Positions 30,701-39,255 are shown, numbered from the stretch's first letter. The stretch: 64,000 bases of DNA from Pelosinus fermentans JBW45 (GCF_000271665.2 NZ_CP010978.1:4819001-4883000); one strand, 5' to 3'. The notes: generated from the letters alone by a model not told the origin. Made by a program: numbers and translations.

Positions 30701-32305
30701 AGAAACAGCTGTCACTTTTTCCAGAAATTCTATTAATTCGGCTTTATTTTTAAGCAATTTCCCGCAACGGTAAGAAAAATCTTCCCGAGTTAGCAGGGTC
30801 AAACAAATGTCTTTAAAATCAATTTTTGAAAAGCTATCACTTTTGGTAAATTCTTTCCAATTATGCAGTACATCTTCCAGACTATGGGGATTCTTTGCTG
30901 AAAGTACAAATGGATAACTTGATAAAGCAAGAGACTCAGATTCAATTATTTGTTCAGAGTATTCTTCAAGCAAAACATGACCGTTGACGCCTCCAAAACC
31001 GAATGAACTAACCCCTGCTCTTAATGGCTCTCCTTCTTTTCGACTAACCCAATTGGTCAGACCACTAGCAATAGAAAAAGGAGAATTTTCAAAATCAATA
31101 ATCGGATTTATGATTTTCATATTTAAACTAGGTGGAATTTTCTTATGGCGCATCATCATTAAAACCTTAATAACACCCGGCATTCCCGCCGCTGCTTCCA
31201 AATGTCCCACATTTGTTTTAACAGAACCAATTTTGCAAAACTGTTTTTCAATTGTTGATCTCTGAAACGCCTGTGTTAAAGCTTCTACTTCAATGGGATC
31301 CCCTAATGAGGTCCCTGTACCATGAGCTTCTATATAAGTAACTGTATCCGGGCCAAATCCAGCATCTTCATACGCTGCTAAAATTACATCCCGCTGCGCC
31401 TCCACCCGGGGGGAGGATATTGAAATTGCTTTCCCGCCGTGATTAACAGCACAACCTTTTATTACTCCGTAAATATTATTTTTATCTTGAACTGCTTTAT
31501 CTAAAGGCTGTAGTAATAAAACACCAATACCCTCTCCGGAAACAAAGCCATCGGCATCTTTATCAAAAGTTTTACATTTTCCGTCTTTACTTAACATCCG
31601 GTTTTTTGACCACATTAAGTACCTTATAGGGGAATAATGTAAATTAACTCCTGATACCAGCGCATAATCACTGTCCCCAATGGCTAGCGCTTTTTTAGCG
31701 TCGCATAGTGCCACCGTTGCTGAAGCGCAAGCCGCCTCAATTACTTTGCTCTCACCACTTAAGCCTAAATAGTACGATGTTCTGTTTGCCAGCATAAATT
31801 GATAATTTCCTGATCCTGAATATAAGTCTATATCATTTTCGGAAGGAGACTTCAGATAGGAATCCAATGCCATAGCCCCTACATATACGGAGGTCCTTTT
31901 TTTTTGTAATTTTTTCAAAGATATCCCGGAATCCTCGATACAACGCCAAGTTTCCTCTAATAGTATCCGTTGCTGGGGATCCATATTGTCGGCTTCCCGA
32001 GGAGAAATATTAAAAAAATTATTGTCAAATTTATCAATATTATCCAGCAGTCCACACCATTTACTAATACTTTTACTATCATCACCAGTTGGAGAATAAT
32101 GTTCATCCAAATTCCAACGATCAATTTCCCGAATTGAATTAACTCCTTGTGATAAATTTCTCCAAAATTCTTGATAGTCTTCTGCTCCAGGGAATCGGCA
32201 GGCTATCCCGACTATGGCAATATCATTACAATTGCCTGTACTATTTGTTTTCTTGCTTTCATTCCCATTCTTTTTAACCTGACTTTTTGGTTTCCGCTCT
32301 TTCAT
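24773..32305 (-). CDS. PKS1: trans-AT polyketide synthase, KS-(degenerate AT)-DH-KR-ACP-KS
   Basis: About 2,510 residues. Order: KS1 (EAACASATVAL, EAHGTGTSLGDP, KTNVGHLEAAAG), a 490-residue region aligning with an acyltransferase but without its catalytic Ser (TGLKKGLWISLAISG where GHSxGE is expected), DH (about 976; ADHIVKGQRVLPG, HPSLLDSALQ), KR (GGTGGLGFIF about 1452; Asp in GAGVKQDNF), ACP (GFDSITFTEF about 1740), KS2 (about 1848-2282; ETACSSALVAIH) and a C-terminal docking tail. First synthase of the line; no loading ACP precedes KS1, so starter loading is unclear. ATG 32305 has GGGTGAG 5 bp upstream; a GTG at 32317 is in frame. Confidence 0.92.
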   Translation of the reverse strand: MKERKPKSQVKKNGNESKKTNSTGNCNDIAIVGIACRFPGAEDYQEFWRNLSQGVNSIREIDRWNLDEHYSPTGDDSKSISKWCGLLDNIDKFDNNFFNISPREADNMDPQQRILLEETWRCIEDSGISLKKLQKKRTSVYVGAMALDSYLKSPSENDIDLYSGSGNYQFMLANRTSYYLGLSGESKVIEAACASATVALCDAKKALAIGDSDYALVSGVNLHYSPIRYLMWSKNRMLSKDGKCKTFDKDADGFVSGEGIGVLLLQPLDKAVQDKNNIYGVIKGCAVNHGGKAISISSPRVEAQRDVILAAYEDAGFGPDTVTYIEAHGTGTSLGDPIEVEALTQAFQRSTIEKQFCKIGSVKTNVGHLEAAAGMPGVIKVLMMMRHKKIPPSLNMKIINPIIDFENSPFSIASGLTNWVSRKEGEPLRAGVSSFGFGGVNGHVLLEEYSEQIIESESLALSSYPFVLSAKNPHSLEDVLHNWKEFTKSDSFSKIDFKDICLTLLTREDFSYRCGKLLKNKAELIEFLEKVTAVSVNKITDESWCLRVGEISWNDTDLAETIKEFPIFKEKFDQVLDSLDEFDVDHQIREGFFQKSWPKPYVTLYSFILNYAIISTLIELGLSLNLITGLKKGLWISLAISGVIDIKEILAVLCGKKEVDQLKFTRPIIPYYDPINRQVLNPYILDAQYIGSLIGELNISDEIVSHYLEKTNSLLTNQFTFVKYLEQWDNKLKSVELDVKKLLNDETFLVPGEEGFSGRKLLLMIIMLSSLYKLNQKWSLSERKLITDQRFYELLDLVLDEVMPKETLITLLLSKNPDLAAIATTLNIRQSKINNKTNYSYLNEYSQKKIVIPDIQNWFEQMLVLEDLPLLPDMTYVNFGKLTSDPLASKVITFNPTAELSVALKESLVGLWTQGVGIQWQKLYPENSFKNIPLPVYAFNRSSFWLPDKAMEVKSPCLHLEAAKNTTNLASIHPLLHQNISDFSEQRFSSTFTGQEFFLADHIVKGQRVLPGVAYLEMARAAVEQAVGGSQEGQTPPIRLKNVVWSRPITVGTHPVEVKIGLCPEDNGNIAYEIYSDSKDINVEPIVHSQGNIVLSSAFQVPTLDLKVLRANCSQNSFSSSQCYEAYRTMGINYGPGHQGIEKIYGGPDQVLAKLSLPASVSATQNQFVLHPSLLDSALQASISLLMGSGDLRLCLPFALQELEVFSKCTSTMWALIRYSKGSKAGDKVQKLDIDLCDDIGNVCVRMREFSSRILEGEVGSANSTETLGTLTVTPCWKEQTAFQEATLPDYARHVVILCEADEVIQESIKTQMKEVRCLTLQSEQRGIEERFQTYAVQVFEEVQSILKEKSVDKVLIQIVVSTQNEQQLFFGLSGLLKTAQIENSKLIGQLIGVAGWGDSQRIIEKLRENSQSNDNQIQYKEGKRWVVDWREVEASQKEVDIPWKDKGIYLITGGTGGLGFIFASEIAHKVKNATLILTGRSPLGDAKQAKLRELEGLGTRIEYKQVDVTQKEAVSSLIQIIQKDFGNINGIIHGAGVKQDNFIIKKTKDELLEVLAPKVTGLVNLDQESKDLKLDFFILFSSIAGSLGNLGQADYSTANSFMDMYARYRNALVDSKQRQGHTLSINWPLWKDGGMHVDEETEKMMMQSMGMIAMQTNTGIRTLYQGLASGKDQVMVMEGKLIRMKQKLLSNQQSKSPAASDSTIGMDTNNMLDKVQVILMQAVSKLLNIKIEDIDAEAELSEYGFDSITFTEFANQLNQEYKLELTPTIFFERPTLHSFVEYLVEEHQAAFVSRFAAQTKVEIPIQAMGDEVEEILTSKRQYSRFVRTVALSASEPLQPDKTIPEPIAIVGMSGSFPMSKDVNEFWKNLKEGKDCITEIPKDRWDWQECYGDPKKDANKTNIKWGGFIDSIAEFDPFFFGISPREAELMDPQQRLMMTYVWKVIEDAGYSAQSISGTNTGIFVGTMDVGYSRLLAKYNVAFEAYSSTGMVSSVGPNRTSYFFDFHGPSEPIETACSSALVAIHRAVSAIESGSCEMAIAGGVNTIPSSDYHISFSKAGMLSPDGRCKTFSNQANGYARGEGAGMIFLKKLKDAERAGDHIYGIIRGTAENHGGHANSLTAPNPKAQAELLKAAYTKAAIDPRTVTYIEAHGTGTKLGDPIEINGLKTAFKELYQRTGDSQVVNSHCGIGSVKTNIGHLEIASGIAGVIKVLLQLKHKTLVKSLHCDTINPYIDLKDSPFYIVQKSKEWKAIQDVAGKELPRRAGVSSFGFGGVNAHVVIEEYIPKKQERPQIVITPQNPAIIVLSAKSEEQLKIQAQQLVDFIGEIQISATGLADLAYTLQVGREAMEERLAMSVGSSEELVEKLKSFVENQGGISNLYRGQAKRKKAKLTNSPAEEDMANTIGDWISQKKYGKLLELWVDGLNFDWNQLYGKIKPYRTSLPTYPFSRERYWVPKSDKQRKISSLVDQKNIQFDDAFFDQLLDEVMNNTISIDSALQKAKIMGFDNSRR

Positions 32306-32448
32306 TGACTCACCCACTTTTCTAGTTTTCGCAATTACTTAAGTCCCAAAGTTTTCTATCTCCTGAATTTTAACGAATATTTATTTCATAATTGATACAT
32401 AATATCGGAATAACTGTTTAGAAAACCATCTTCCCTAACTCTGCTAAT

Positions 32449-34683
32449 TTAAGCACTTAGGAAAGTATTAAAACGTTGATCCAATAGTTCCGCTGTTTCA
32501 TGCATTAGTTTTAATGCTATTTCGTCAACATGCCGTTCTTGCCAATTTTCTAAAGTTGTTCCTCTAACCCATTGATTAAAAGATCCTAGTGCCGGACCGC
32601 AATGAATTTGAAAGTCTACTTTAGATTCAGTACTCCCACTTAAAGCCAGACGACTACTATAGCCAAAATACCATCTGAAAATCAAAGCCATCTTGTGTTT
32701 AGGGTTGCGTTCCGCTTTTTCGATTTCTTGAGCTGGATAAAAAGCTTTGACATCATTATAGACTTCTTCAAAACTTCTTTTAAAATATCTCTCCTGAATC
32801 TGTTTCTTAGTCTTTTCATCAATTTCATTCAAGGAATTATATTGACGGTATAACTCAAATAATTTGTTAGCCCTGGCTGAAAAAAATAATCCTTTTTTTA
32901 ACACTTGAACTTTAGCACCCAATTCAAACATATCCCCAGCTGGTGCATACTCCGTATCCTGGACATCCATTTCTTGCAATAAATCTTTTACTGCATCACT
33001 GGTAGCTGCTTCTACCGTGCATTGGTTGATCGAACCTGTTACGATAAAGTCTGCACCTAATATAAAAGCTGCTGCCGCGGCCTGAGGAGTTCCAATTCCA
33101 CCAGCGGCTCCTATCCGAACCTTCTTATTATACTGATATTTTTCCATCATATCGTCTCGTAATTTGATTACTGCTGGTGTTAGTGCATAGGCTACGCCAC
33201 CATCTGTATGACCGCCAGAATCGGCCTCCACACAAATATCATCCGCCATAGGAATTTGGGTAGATAAATCAGCTTCCTCCTGTGTAATCTTATTTTCGCT
33301 TACTAGCTTAGCGAGAATTTGTGCCGGAGCCGGACTTAAGAATGCTTGTGCCACCTCCGGCCGAGATAATTTGGCAATAATCTTGTTTGAAGTAATAACT
33401 TTTCCTTGTTCATTTTTTTTTAACCCTTTGACACGATATTTTACTAAGGACGGCGTAACATTTATAAAGGCCGCTGCTTCCACGTTTTTTACGCCATAAT
33501 TTATATAAAGATCAATTGTTTTTTCTTCCATTTCAGGATTGTTTGGATTATGTAATAAATTCATCCCATAAGCTTCTCCTACTAAGAGCTCCTTTTGAAT
33601 ATATTGAATTGCATCTTCAATTTGCGACAAGTTCAAGCCTCCCGTACCAAAAAAGCCTAGCATTCCTGCCTTGCCCATTTTTACTACTATTTCTTTGGAC
33701 GCTACTCCCCGATACATTCCACCGGTTACATAAGCATATGTAAGGTTATAATCCTTTTTAAACTCAGAACTCCCTAAACATGAAGGTAGAACATTTTGAA
33801 CTTGCTTTTCAGCACTTTTAATTACCAATGGCTTCGCTTCTCTTTTAATCCGTTGAACTAATCCGGTTAAAACTTTACCTGATCCAATTTCTTTAAATTC
33901 CATTTCTCCAAGCCCCATCAAATATCTAATACTTTCTGTCCATTTCACTGGATGTGTAATTTGTTCCACTATATTTTGTTTAATATCAGATTGTTTATAT
34001 GGTCTGGCATGAACATTGGAAATTACAGGTATCGCTAATTGGAAAAATTCAAAGCTATTTATAAAGGTTTCAAATTCTCTTTTAGCCCCTTCCATATGAC
34101 GAGAATGAAAAGCTCCGCTTGTTTTTAAGGTAACAAACATTTTTACGTCCTTAATCCCCTCAAAAATAGGCTGAGCATGTTCAATGTCAGTTTTCAAACC
34201 CGAAATTACAATTTGAGTCGGTGAATTATAATTTGCAATATCTATACTCTGCAAATTATTTTGTTTTAAAACATCAGCTATTTGCTCTTCATTTAACCCA
34301 ATCACTGCGGCCATACCACTCCCGGTAGCATGACTCATTAGCTCGCCTCTCTTTTGCACCAGTTTCAATCCTGTTGCAAAATCAAATGCTCCTGCTGCAA
34401 ATAATGCATTATATTCCCCTAAACTATGACCGGCAACAAAATCGGGCTTTATCCCAGTTTCTTCAATTCTTTTAAGATAGCTTAGTGCATTTACTACATA
34501 TAAAGCAGGTTGAGTATATTGGGTTTGACTTAAATTTAAGTCTACATCTTCCAAACAAAGTTCCTTAATCGAATATCCTAAAATTACATCTGCCTCTGCC
34601 GTTAATTCTTTAAATTCATCAAAAAGTGTTCCCCCCATTCCTTTACTCTGGGAACCTTGACCAGGAAAAACATACGTAATCAT
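32449..34683 (-). CDS. pksE: Trans-acting acyltransferase fused to PfaD-type oxidoreductase (PksE-like)
   Basis: 744 residues. N-terminal malonyl transferase ([15 protein letters not shown], nucleophile [11 protein letters not shown], about 1-290) followed by a flavin-dependent oxidoreductase/enoyl reductase-like domain (about 320-744; [48 protein letters not shown]). It supplies malonyl to all ACPs of the AT-less synthases and the donor ACP. As first gene of the operon it ensures extender supply. No module obviously needs enoyl reduction, so the second domain may be idle or act on a chosen intermediate. AAGGGGAG lies before the ATG. Confidence 0.93.
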   Translation of the reverse strand: MITYVFPGQGSQSKGMGGTLFDEFKELTAEADVILGYSIKELCLEDVDLNLSQTQYTQPALYVVNALSYLKRIEETGIKPDFVAGHSLGEYNALFAAGAFDFATGLKLVQKRGELMSHATGSGMAAVIGLNEEQIADVLKQNNLQSIDIANYNSPTQIVISGLKTDIEHAQPIFEGIKDVKMFVTLKTSGAFHSRHMEGAKREFETFINSFEFFQLAIPVISNVHARPYKQSDIKQNIVEQITHPVKWTESIRYLMGLGEMEFKEIGSGKVLTGLVQRIKREAKPLVIKSAEKQVQNVLPSCLGSSEFKKDYNLTYAYVTGGMYRGVASKEIVVKMGKAGMLGFFGTGGLNLSQIEDAIQYIQKELLVGEAYGMNLLHNPNNPEMEEKTIDLYINYGVKNVEAAAFINVTPSLVKYRVKGLKKNEQGKVITSNKIIAKLSRPEVAQAFLSPAPAQILAKLVSENKITQEEADLSTQIPMADDICVEADSGGHTDGGVAYALTPAVIKLRDDMMEKYQYNKKVRIGAAGGIGTPQAAAAAFILGADFIVTGSINQCTVEAATSDAVKDLLQEMDVQDTEYAPAGDMFELGAKVQVLKKGLFFSARANKLFELYRQYNSLNEIDEKTKKQIQERYFKRSFEEVYNDVKAFYPAQEIEKAERNPKHKMALIFRWYFGYSSRLALSGSTESKVDFQIHCGPALGSFNQWVRGTTLENWQERHVDEIALKLMHETAELLDQRFNTFLSA

Positions 34684-34895
34684 TTCTTTTCTCCCCTTTC
34701 ATAATAATTTTCTAATTAAAACTCTCTTTTAATCTTTCAAGTTTTTTAATTTCCTGACTAAAAGGAGTTAAAACGTCATAAGTTTGGGATATCTTTAAAT
34801 TTCTTAATTTTTAATAAAAAAAACCACAAAAATAACATTTATCATTTACAAATCTCCGTTACTATGCTAAAATTAATGTGCATATGTAAAATATG

Positions 34896-35062
34896 CCAAA
34901 GCAGCCCATAAATCAGTGGATTCCCGCCAAAGAAGCTTACTGATTTATGGGTTATTGTTCTTTCACGCTAAAAATACGCATAAAAAAAGCACACTAAAGC
35001 ATACCAAAGCAACCACACATATCAAAGGATTCCCGCCAAAGAAGCTTACTGATTTGTGTTTG
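34896..35062 (-). ncRNA. Tandem hairpins with an identical 21-nt loop in the PKS operon leader (candidate regulatory RNA)
   Basis: Copy A: arms CCCATAAATCAGT (34905-34917) and ACTGATTTATGGG (34939-34951), 13 bp perfect. Copy B: arms ACACATATCA (35015-35024) and TGATTTGTGT (35050-35059), one mismatch. The loops between, beginning GGATTCCCGCC and ending AAGCTT on the plus strand, are identical over 21 nt, and both copies are preceded by CCAAAGCARCC. Stem bases differ between copies yet still pair, which argues for selection on structure. Both lie downstream of the minus-strand promoter at 35100-35072, inside the leader. I recognise no known riboswitch. Confidence 0.6.
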
Positions 35063-35071
35063 TATATGGAA

Positions 35072-35100
35072 ATAATAACCGTTTTTATTGTATTTGTCAA
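35072..35100 (-). promoter_or_regulatory. Consensus sigma-70 promoter of the polyketide operon
   Basis: Minus strand: TTGACA (35100-35095), 17-bp spacer, TATTAT (35077-35072). Start near 35065 gives a leader of about 380 nt before the acyltransferase gene. It lies between the terminator at 35192-35246 and the tandem hairpins. Confidence 0.75.
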
Positions 35101-35191
35101 CCTATTTACATATTTGTAACATTCTGACATCTTTTAACTAAGTGCCAAGGGGAAAGGATTTGTTAACATCTCTATACTTTTAAAACTAAAT

Positions 35192-35246
35192 GAGAAGATG
35201 CCCATAATCTAGTAATCAGATAGATTTATGGGTATCTTCTCTTTAT
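35192..35246. terminator. Bidirectional terminator between the GH4 relic and the PKS leader
   Basis: GAAGATGCCCATAATCTA pairs with TAGATTTATGGGTATCTTC (few mismatches), followed by TCTTTATTAA. Same family as the hairpins at 39152-39215 and 54006-54059. Confidence 0.7.
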
Positions 35247-35346
35247 TAATATTAGGTCTTTCTATTCTTTACATAATGAGCATTATTTTACTAGGACAGG
35301 GTTTATTTTAGGATTTTTACGCACTATTGGTTCCCTTACGATTATC

Positions 35347-35904
35347 TCAATAATTGTATTGTATCTTCAAGCAGCCAAAGGCTTTAATTTCCGGAAAAAT
35401 TTCAAATAATGTTCTTGTACATATCGACATAGGATTGGTATAACTAAGAACCCAAGCATTTGGCGAATATTTCTTGATATTTTGAGCAATTTGAGCATAC
35501 ATAGGCACATCTCGCAAAACTCTTACAATTCCACCTGGTCCCACAGTATCGCCAACAGATTGATATATCCCATATTTTTCTGGAACATGCACATCTGATG
35601 CCATTTCCTTCAGCGTGCCTGGAGTTATCGAAATAACAACAAAATCAGCATCTTTTAAAGTTTCTTCAATGGTTTTTACCGCTTTATACTGCCACTTACC
35701 TCTCGCCTCTTTTTTATTCGATAAGATATTCCCAACCTTTTCATTCGTTAACGCCGCTTCAAAATCTATATCATATAATGCCGCAGTACCAGAAATTCTA
35801 GCTTCTAAAGCCAAATCATTCATTAAGATCTTCGCCTAAAGTTGAGAGCCGCCGCCAATATATGCGATCTTAATGTCACTAACAAGTCCTTCACAATAAT
35901 TCAT
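35347..35904 (-). pseudogene. GH4 glycosidase pseudogene (alpha-galacturonidase-like), truncated and with internal amber codon
   Basis: From the ATG at 35904 the frame reads IKIAYIGGGSQL, then TAG (35838-35836), then AKILMNDLALEARISG and onward to YTNPMSICTRTLFEIFPEIK. GH4 enzymes are NAD- and metal-dependent and about 450 residues; the Rossmann GGGS, the NPM motif and the CTRTL segment typical of alpha-galacturonidases are present. The TAG sits where family members usually have Trp, one base from TGG. After AFGC the frame diverges and stops, so the CHEV metal site and C-terminal 60% are lost. Next to a GH105 hydrolase and a sugar symporter it would have been the third step of pectin-fragment use. 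Confidence 0.8.
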
Positions 35905-35965
35905 ATTAATAAAGAAGACTTGATAGGTGATTTTTTCGGTACCCCTGCTTTAAACAATTGATTGC

Positions 35966-37543
35966 CTAAGAATTTATATCCTTTTTAGCCGTATCATAAG
36001 CAGATTGATTTTTTTTAGATTTATTGTATTTTATCCAATTTGTATATCCCACCGGATTATTGCCCCATAAATTTTCATACTTCCATCCCGTTAAAGCCTC
36101 AACAGTACTGCGAGTTATATCATCTACGTCACTTTTAAGACCGCCATTTTTTATTCTTTCAATTTCTTTTTTGAGTATAGAATGTGATGCATCTGTAATT
36201 TTAAATTTATATGACCCTATAATACCTACAATGAGGAATGCTAAAGGTACCACTACCAATATAACCACCATAGCTACCAAGGCTTCATGAGACTGTTGTT
36301 TTACGCCAGAGACAAAATTGAACTCTTGCAATATAATTCCAACTACAAAGATTGCAAGTGCTTGTGAAGCTTTCCTTAAAAAAGACATAAATCCAGCAAA
36401 AACACCTTCTCTTCTACCACCAGATACAATTTCATCTACATCGGGGACAAAGGTATAATTGTTCCAAGGAATAAAGTTTATTCCGCCTCTTCCAAGCCCA
36501 GCAACAGCTGACACTACATACAAGGCAATTACACTATCAGCACCAGCACCATATATGGCCAAATACCCAAAAATACTCAGCATAAACAGAGAAGATACAA
36601 TTCTAAAAGCTGATCCTGGACTCACTTTCAATGTCACATATGTGGCTATTCCCACACCAGCAATTTGGAATATATACATGGTAGCCAGTAAATTTGATAC
36701 TAAAACAGCATCTTTAAAAAGAGCGAACACGATAAAGTAAGTGAACACGGCATTGAAAGTGTCTTGCGCTAGATATCCGCCTATGTACATTCCTAAGTGA
36801 GCTCTGAATGTTTGAATTCTAAGTGTTGTGATTAGGTCGATATAAATTTTTTGTATGTTCTGTCCAATACCCAATTTTACTTTTGACTCTTTAGACTCTG
36901 TGAATTTTATTTCCTCTAACGATCTTTCCCAGGTAAAGTTATATACAAGTATCAGTACAACTATGAAAATACCGGTAAAAATGGCTCCTGCATAAAAAAA
37001 GGATCCAGAAGATTCTTTTCCCAAAGCGTTGATTAATCTCCCTGGCAAAAATGCTGCTACAAATGCCGAAAACTGAGCACAATACATTCTGGCACTGGTA
37101 AGTTTTGCCCGCACTTTATAATTTGATGTCATTTCCGCTGCTAATGTGTCGTAAGGGATTAATATCATAGTGTATACAATTTCAAATAGAATATATGTCA
37201 TCAGATAATATAGATAGGAAAAGCCAGTCATCCATATGAATGAATAACAAATAACCAAGGGAATACTGATCAGTAAAAAGAATTTGCGTCTGCCAAATTT
37301 TCTTCCCAAGCGAGTTGTATGAAAATTATCGGTTATAAAGCCCATTGTAGGGCTAGCCACTGCATCAACAATACGCGCCAATGCAAATATAGAGCTAGCT
37401 TCCACTAATGTTAATCCGCAAAATGTAGTATAGAAATATAATAACCATGCACTCGTTAATGCAAAGGCCCCCGCACCTATAAAATCGGTTATACCATACG
37501 AAAAATAATTGATAAATTTTAATTTTCGCTCTTCTCCAATCAT
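35966..37543 (-). CDS. GPH-family (MelB-like) sugar:cation symporter
   Basis: About 525 residues with around 12 hydrophobic segments. N-terminal INYFSYGITDFIGAGAF, the loop ARIVDAVASPTMGFITDNF and the following basic GRKFGRRKFFLL are hallmarks of glycoside-pentoside-hexuronide symporters. The ATG at 37543 is chosen; AAAGGAAGAG lies 8 bp upstream, overlapping an alternative ATG at 37564. Encoded between GH105 and the GH4 relic, it likely imports unsaturated galacturonide or rhamnogalacturonide fragments. Confidence 0.85.
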   Translation of the reverse strand: MIGEERKLKFINYFSYGITDFIGAGAFALTSAWLLYFYTTFCGLTLVEASSIFALARIVDAVASPTMGFITDNFHTTRLGRKFGRRKFFLLISIPLVICYSFIWMTGFSYLYYLMTYILFEIVYTMILIPYDTLAAEMTSNYKVRAKLTSARMYCAQFSAFVAAFLPGRLINALGKESSGSFFYAGAIFTGIFIVVLILVYNFTWERSLEEIKFTESKESKVKLGIGQNIQKIYIDLITTLRIQTFRAHLGMYIGGYLAQDTFNAVFTYFIVFALFKDAVLVSNLLATMYIFQIAGVGIATYVTLKVSPGSAFRIVSSLFMLSIFGYLAIYGAGADSVIALYVVSAVAGLGRGGINFIPWNNYTFVPDVDEIVSGGRREGVFAGFMSFLRKASQALAIFVVGIILQEFNFVSGVKQQSHEALVAMVVILVVVPLAFLIVGIIGSYKFKITDASHSILKKEIERIKNGGLKSDVDDITRSTVEALTGWKYENLWGNNPVGYTNWIKYNKSKKNQSAYDTAKKDINS

Positions 37544-37750
37544 AATAAACACTCTTCCTTTCAAAATATGATTTAGTCCAATTACATTGCTTTACCCAGC
37601 AACAACAATAAAAGCCTTCCTTCTCTCCCTAATTTCATCAATTGAAAAGTACATTTAGCTGTAATAGGTCTAAGATCAAAATTATAAATAAAAATGATAT
37701 AATGATCGGAAAGTAGGTAACATTACGAAAGTACTACTAAAATAAGCGTA

Positions 37751-38896
37751 TTAAATATAACTATGTAAATACTCTGACAGACATAAAATTGCAAGAGACT
37801 GCCCATAAGGCATAGAGGTAAGGGGTATATCTTTATACTCTTGAATGGTATTAAAGACAGGAGTTCCAAAAGAGACATTTTGAAGTTCGCCATCTTCGCT
37901 GATATTATTCAAAATCCCCTGTATTGCTTTAATCGCTATCTCTTCATATTTCTTATCAACATATCGCTTACGAACTGCCTTCAATATGCCATAAGCAAAA
38001 CCAGCTGTAGCCGAGGCTTCTAAATAAGAACTATCATCATCTAATATGGTATGCCACAAACCGCTATGTTCATCTTGGCATTTAGCTAATGCTTCTACTT
38101 GATTTTTTAATGAATCTAGGAGAAACTCTTTTATAGAATCATCCTCATTCAATTCCAAAAGCTCTAAGAATTCAGGTATAGCTACTGTTATCCAGCAATT
38201 GCCTCTTGCCCATAAAGCATTGGCAAAATTATGCCGCTCTTCAAAATTCCAACCATGAAACCAAAGCCCCGTTTTTTTGTCTGTCAAATACTTGATGTGT
38301 AATAAAAATTGTTTTTTTGCTTCTTCTATATACGCAAGATTATTGAAAAGCTTACCTACTTTTGCTAAGGGCAATACACACATCATTAAAGTATCATCCC
38401 AAATTTGTTGCTTATTTTCGCTATTATAAACAATATGCTGCAGACCATTTTCGTCTGTTCTAGGCATTTCATACATGACCCAATCCAACCATTGTTCTAA
38501 ATAAGGCAGATAGGATTTATTTTTTGTATCTTCGTATAAATAAGCTAAGGTCAAGAAGGGTGACACTGTATTAACGTTTTTTGTTGTGCTCCCCTCTGCA
38601 AATCGAGCAATAAACCAATCATTTATAATACGTAAAGCTTTTTCGTCTTGGGTTAATTCATAGTACTTATACATTCCATATAACCCAATCCCATGAGTCC
38701 ACTCCCAGCCGCCCCAGCCTTTCGTATCTATAATCCTTCCATCATCGAGTTTTAATAGAAACTCTCCAGTTCCGTCTTTAATATTGATTAAATTATCCAT
38801 AAGTAAATTTATTTTATGTACTATATCTCTTCTTCCAATACCCTTTAAACTATTTGCCATAAATTCATTAGCACTCCTTTTCCACTTTATAATCAT
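37751..38896 (-). CDS. GH105 unsaturated rhamnogalacturonyl hydrolase (YteR/RhiN-like)
   Basis: 381 residues, an alpha/alpha-barrel enzyme without signal peptide, so cytoplasmic. Recognisable segments are GWGGWEWTHGIGLYGMYKY, IWDDTLMMCVLPLAK (catalytic Asp region), GLWFHGWN and ANALWARGNCW, as in the YteR family, which removes unsaturated galacturonate from lyase products. Length is normal. The start is unsure: ATG 38896 or ATG 38860, neither with ideal spacing to GGAG. It heads the run GH105-symporter-GH4 relic. Confidence 0.87.
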   Translation of the reverse strand: MIIKWKRSANEFMANSLKGIGRRDIVHKINLLMDNLINIKDGTGEFLLKLDDGRIIDTKGWGGWEWTHGIGLYGMYKYYELTQDEKALRIINDWFIARFAEGSTTKNVNTVSPFLTLAYLYEDTKNKSYLPYLEQWLDWVMYEMPRTDENGLQHIVYNSENKQQIWDDTLMMCVLPLAKVGKLFNNLAYIEEAKKQFLLHIKYLTDKKTGLWFHGWNFEERHNFANALWARGNCWITVAIPEFLELLELNEDDSIKEFLLDSLKNQVEALAKCQDEHSGLWHTILDDDSSYLEASATAGFAYGILKAVRKRYVDKKYEEIAIKAIQGILNNISEDGELQNVSFGTPVFNTIQEYKDIPLTSMPYGQSLAILCLSEYLHSYI

Positions 38897-39151
38897 TTTA
38901 AAAAGAACACTTCTTACAAGTTAACCGTAAATTAAATTAATCATTGATTATTTCCTTAATTTTCCATCTTAATTCTATCATCAATATCTTTTTTGTCAAT
39001 ATAAAAACAGATATTTTTATTAATTTTATCTGGTTTTATCTTTTATTTTGTTTATTCTTCTTTTCTGTTGAATCAAAAGGAACCTGATCCATTAAGGCTA
39101 TCCTCGAAAAGACCGGATATGTTCACGGAATGCTCCTATCGTTTTGCCGAA
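38897..39151. other. AT-rich upstream region of the GH105 gene
   Basis: Contains TTTATTTTGT-type runs that could hold its promoter, but no hexamer pair stands out. No gene is supported. Confidence 0.4.
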
Positions 39152-39215
39152 AATAAAGAGAAGATACCCATAATCTAACTTGTTACTAGATTTATGGGTA
39201 TCTTCTCTTTATTAG
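39152..39215. terminator. Bidirectional terminator after the LysR gene
   Basis: AATAAAGAGAAGATACCCAT pairs with ATGGGTATCTTCTCTTTATT; the stem extends inward with small mismatches. U-rich ends exist on both strands. Confidence 0.8.
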
Positions 39216-39255
39216 CTTTCAACATTATAAGCATTATGCTATCAGATACGCGACA

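Noticed and set aside
34916-35119. 67-codon plus-strand ORF across the tandem hairpins
   Set aside because: No ribosome site, composition like random AT-rich DNA, and the repeated hairpin loops and the opposite-strand promoter explain the region better.
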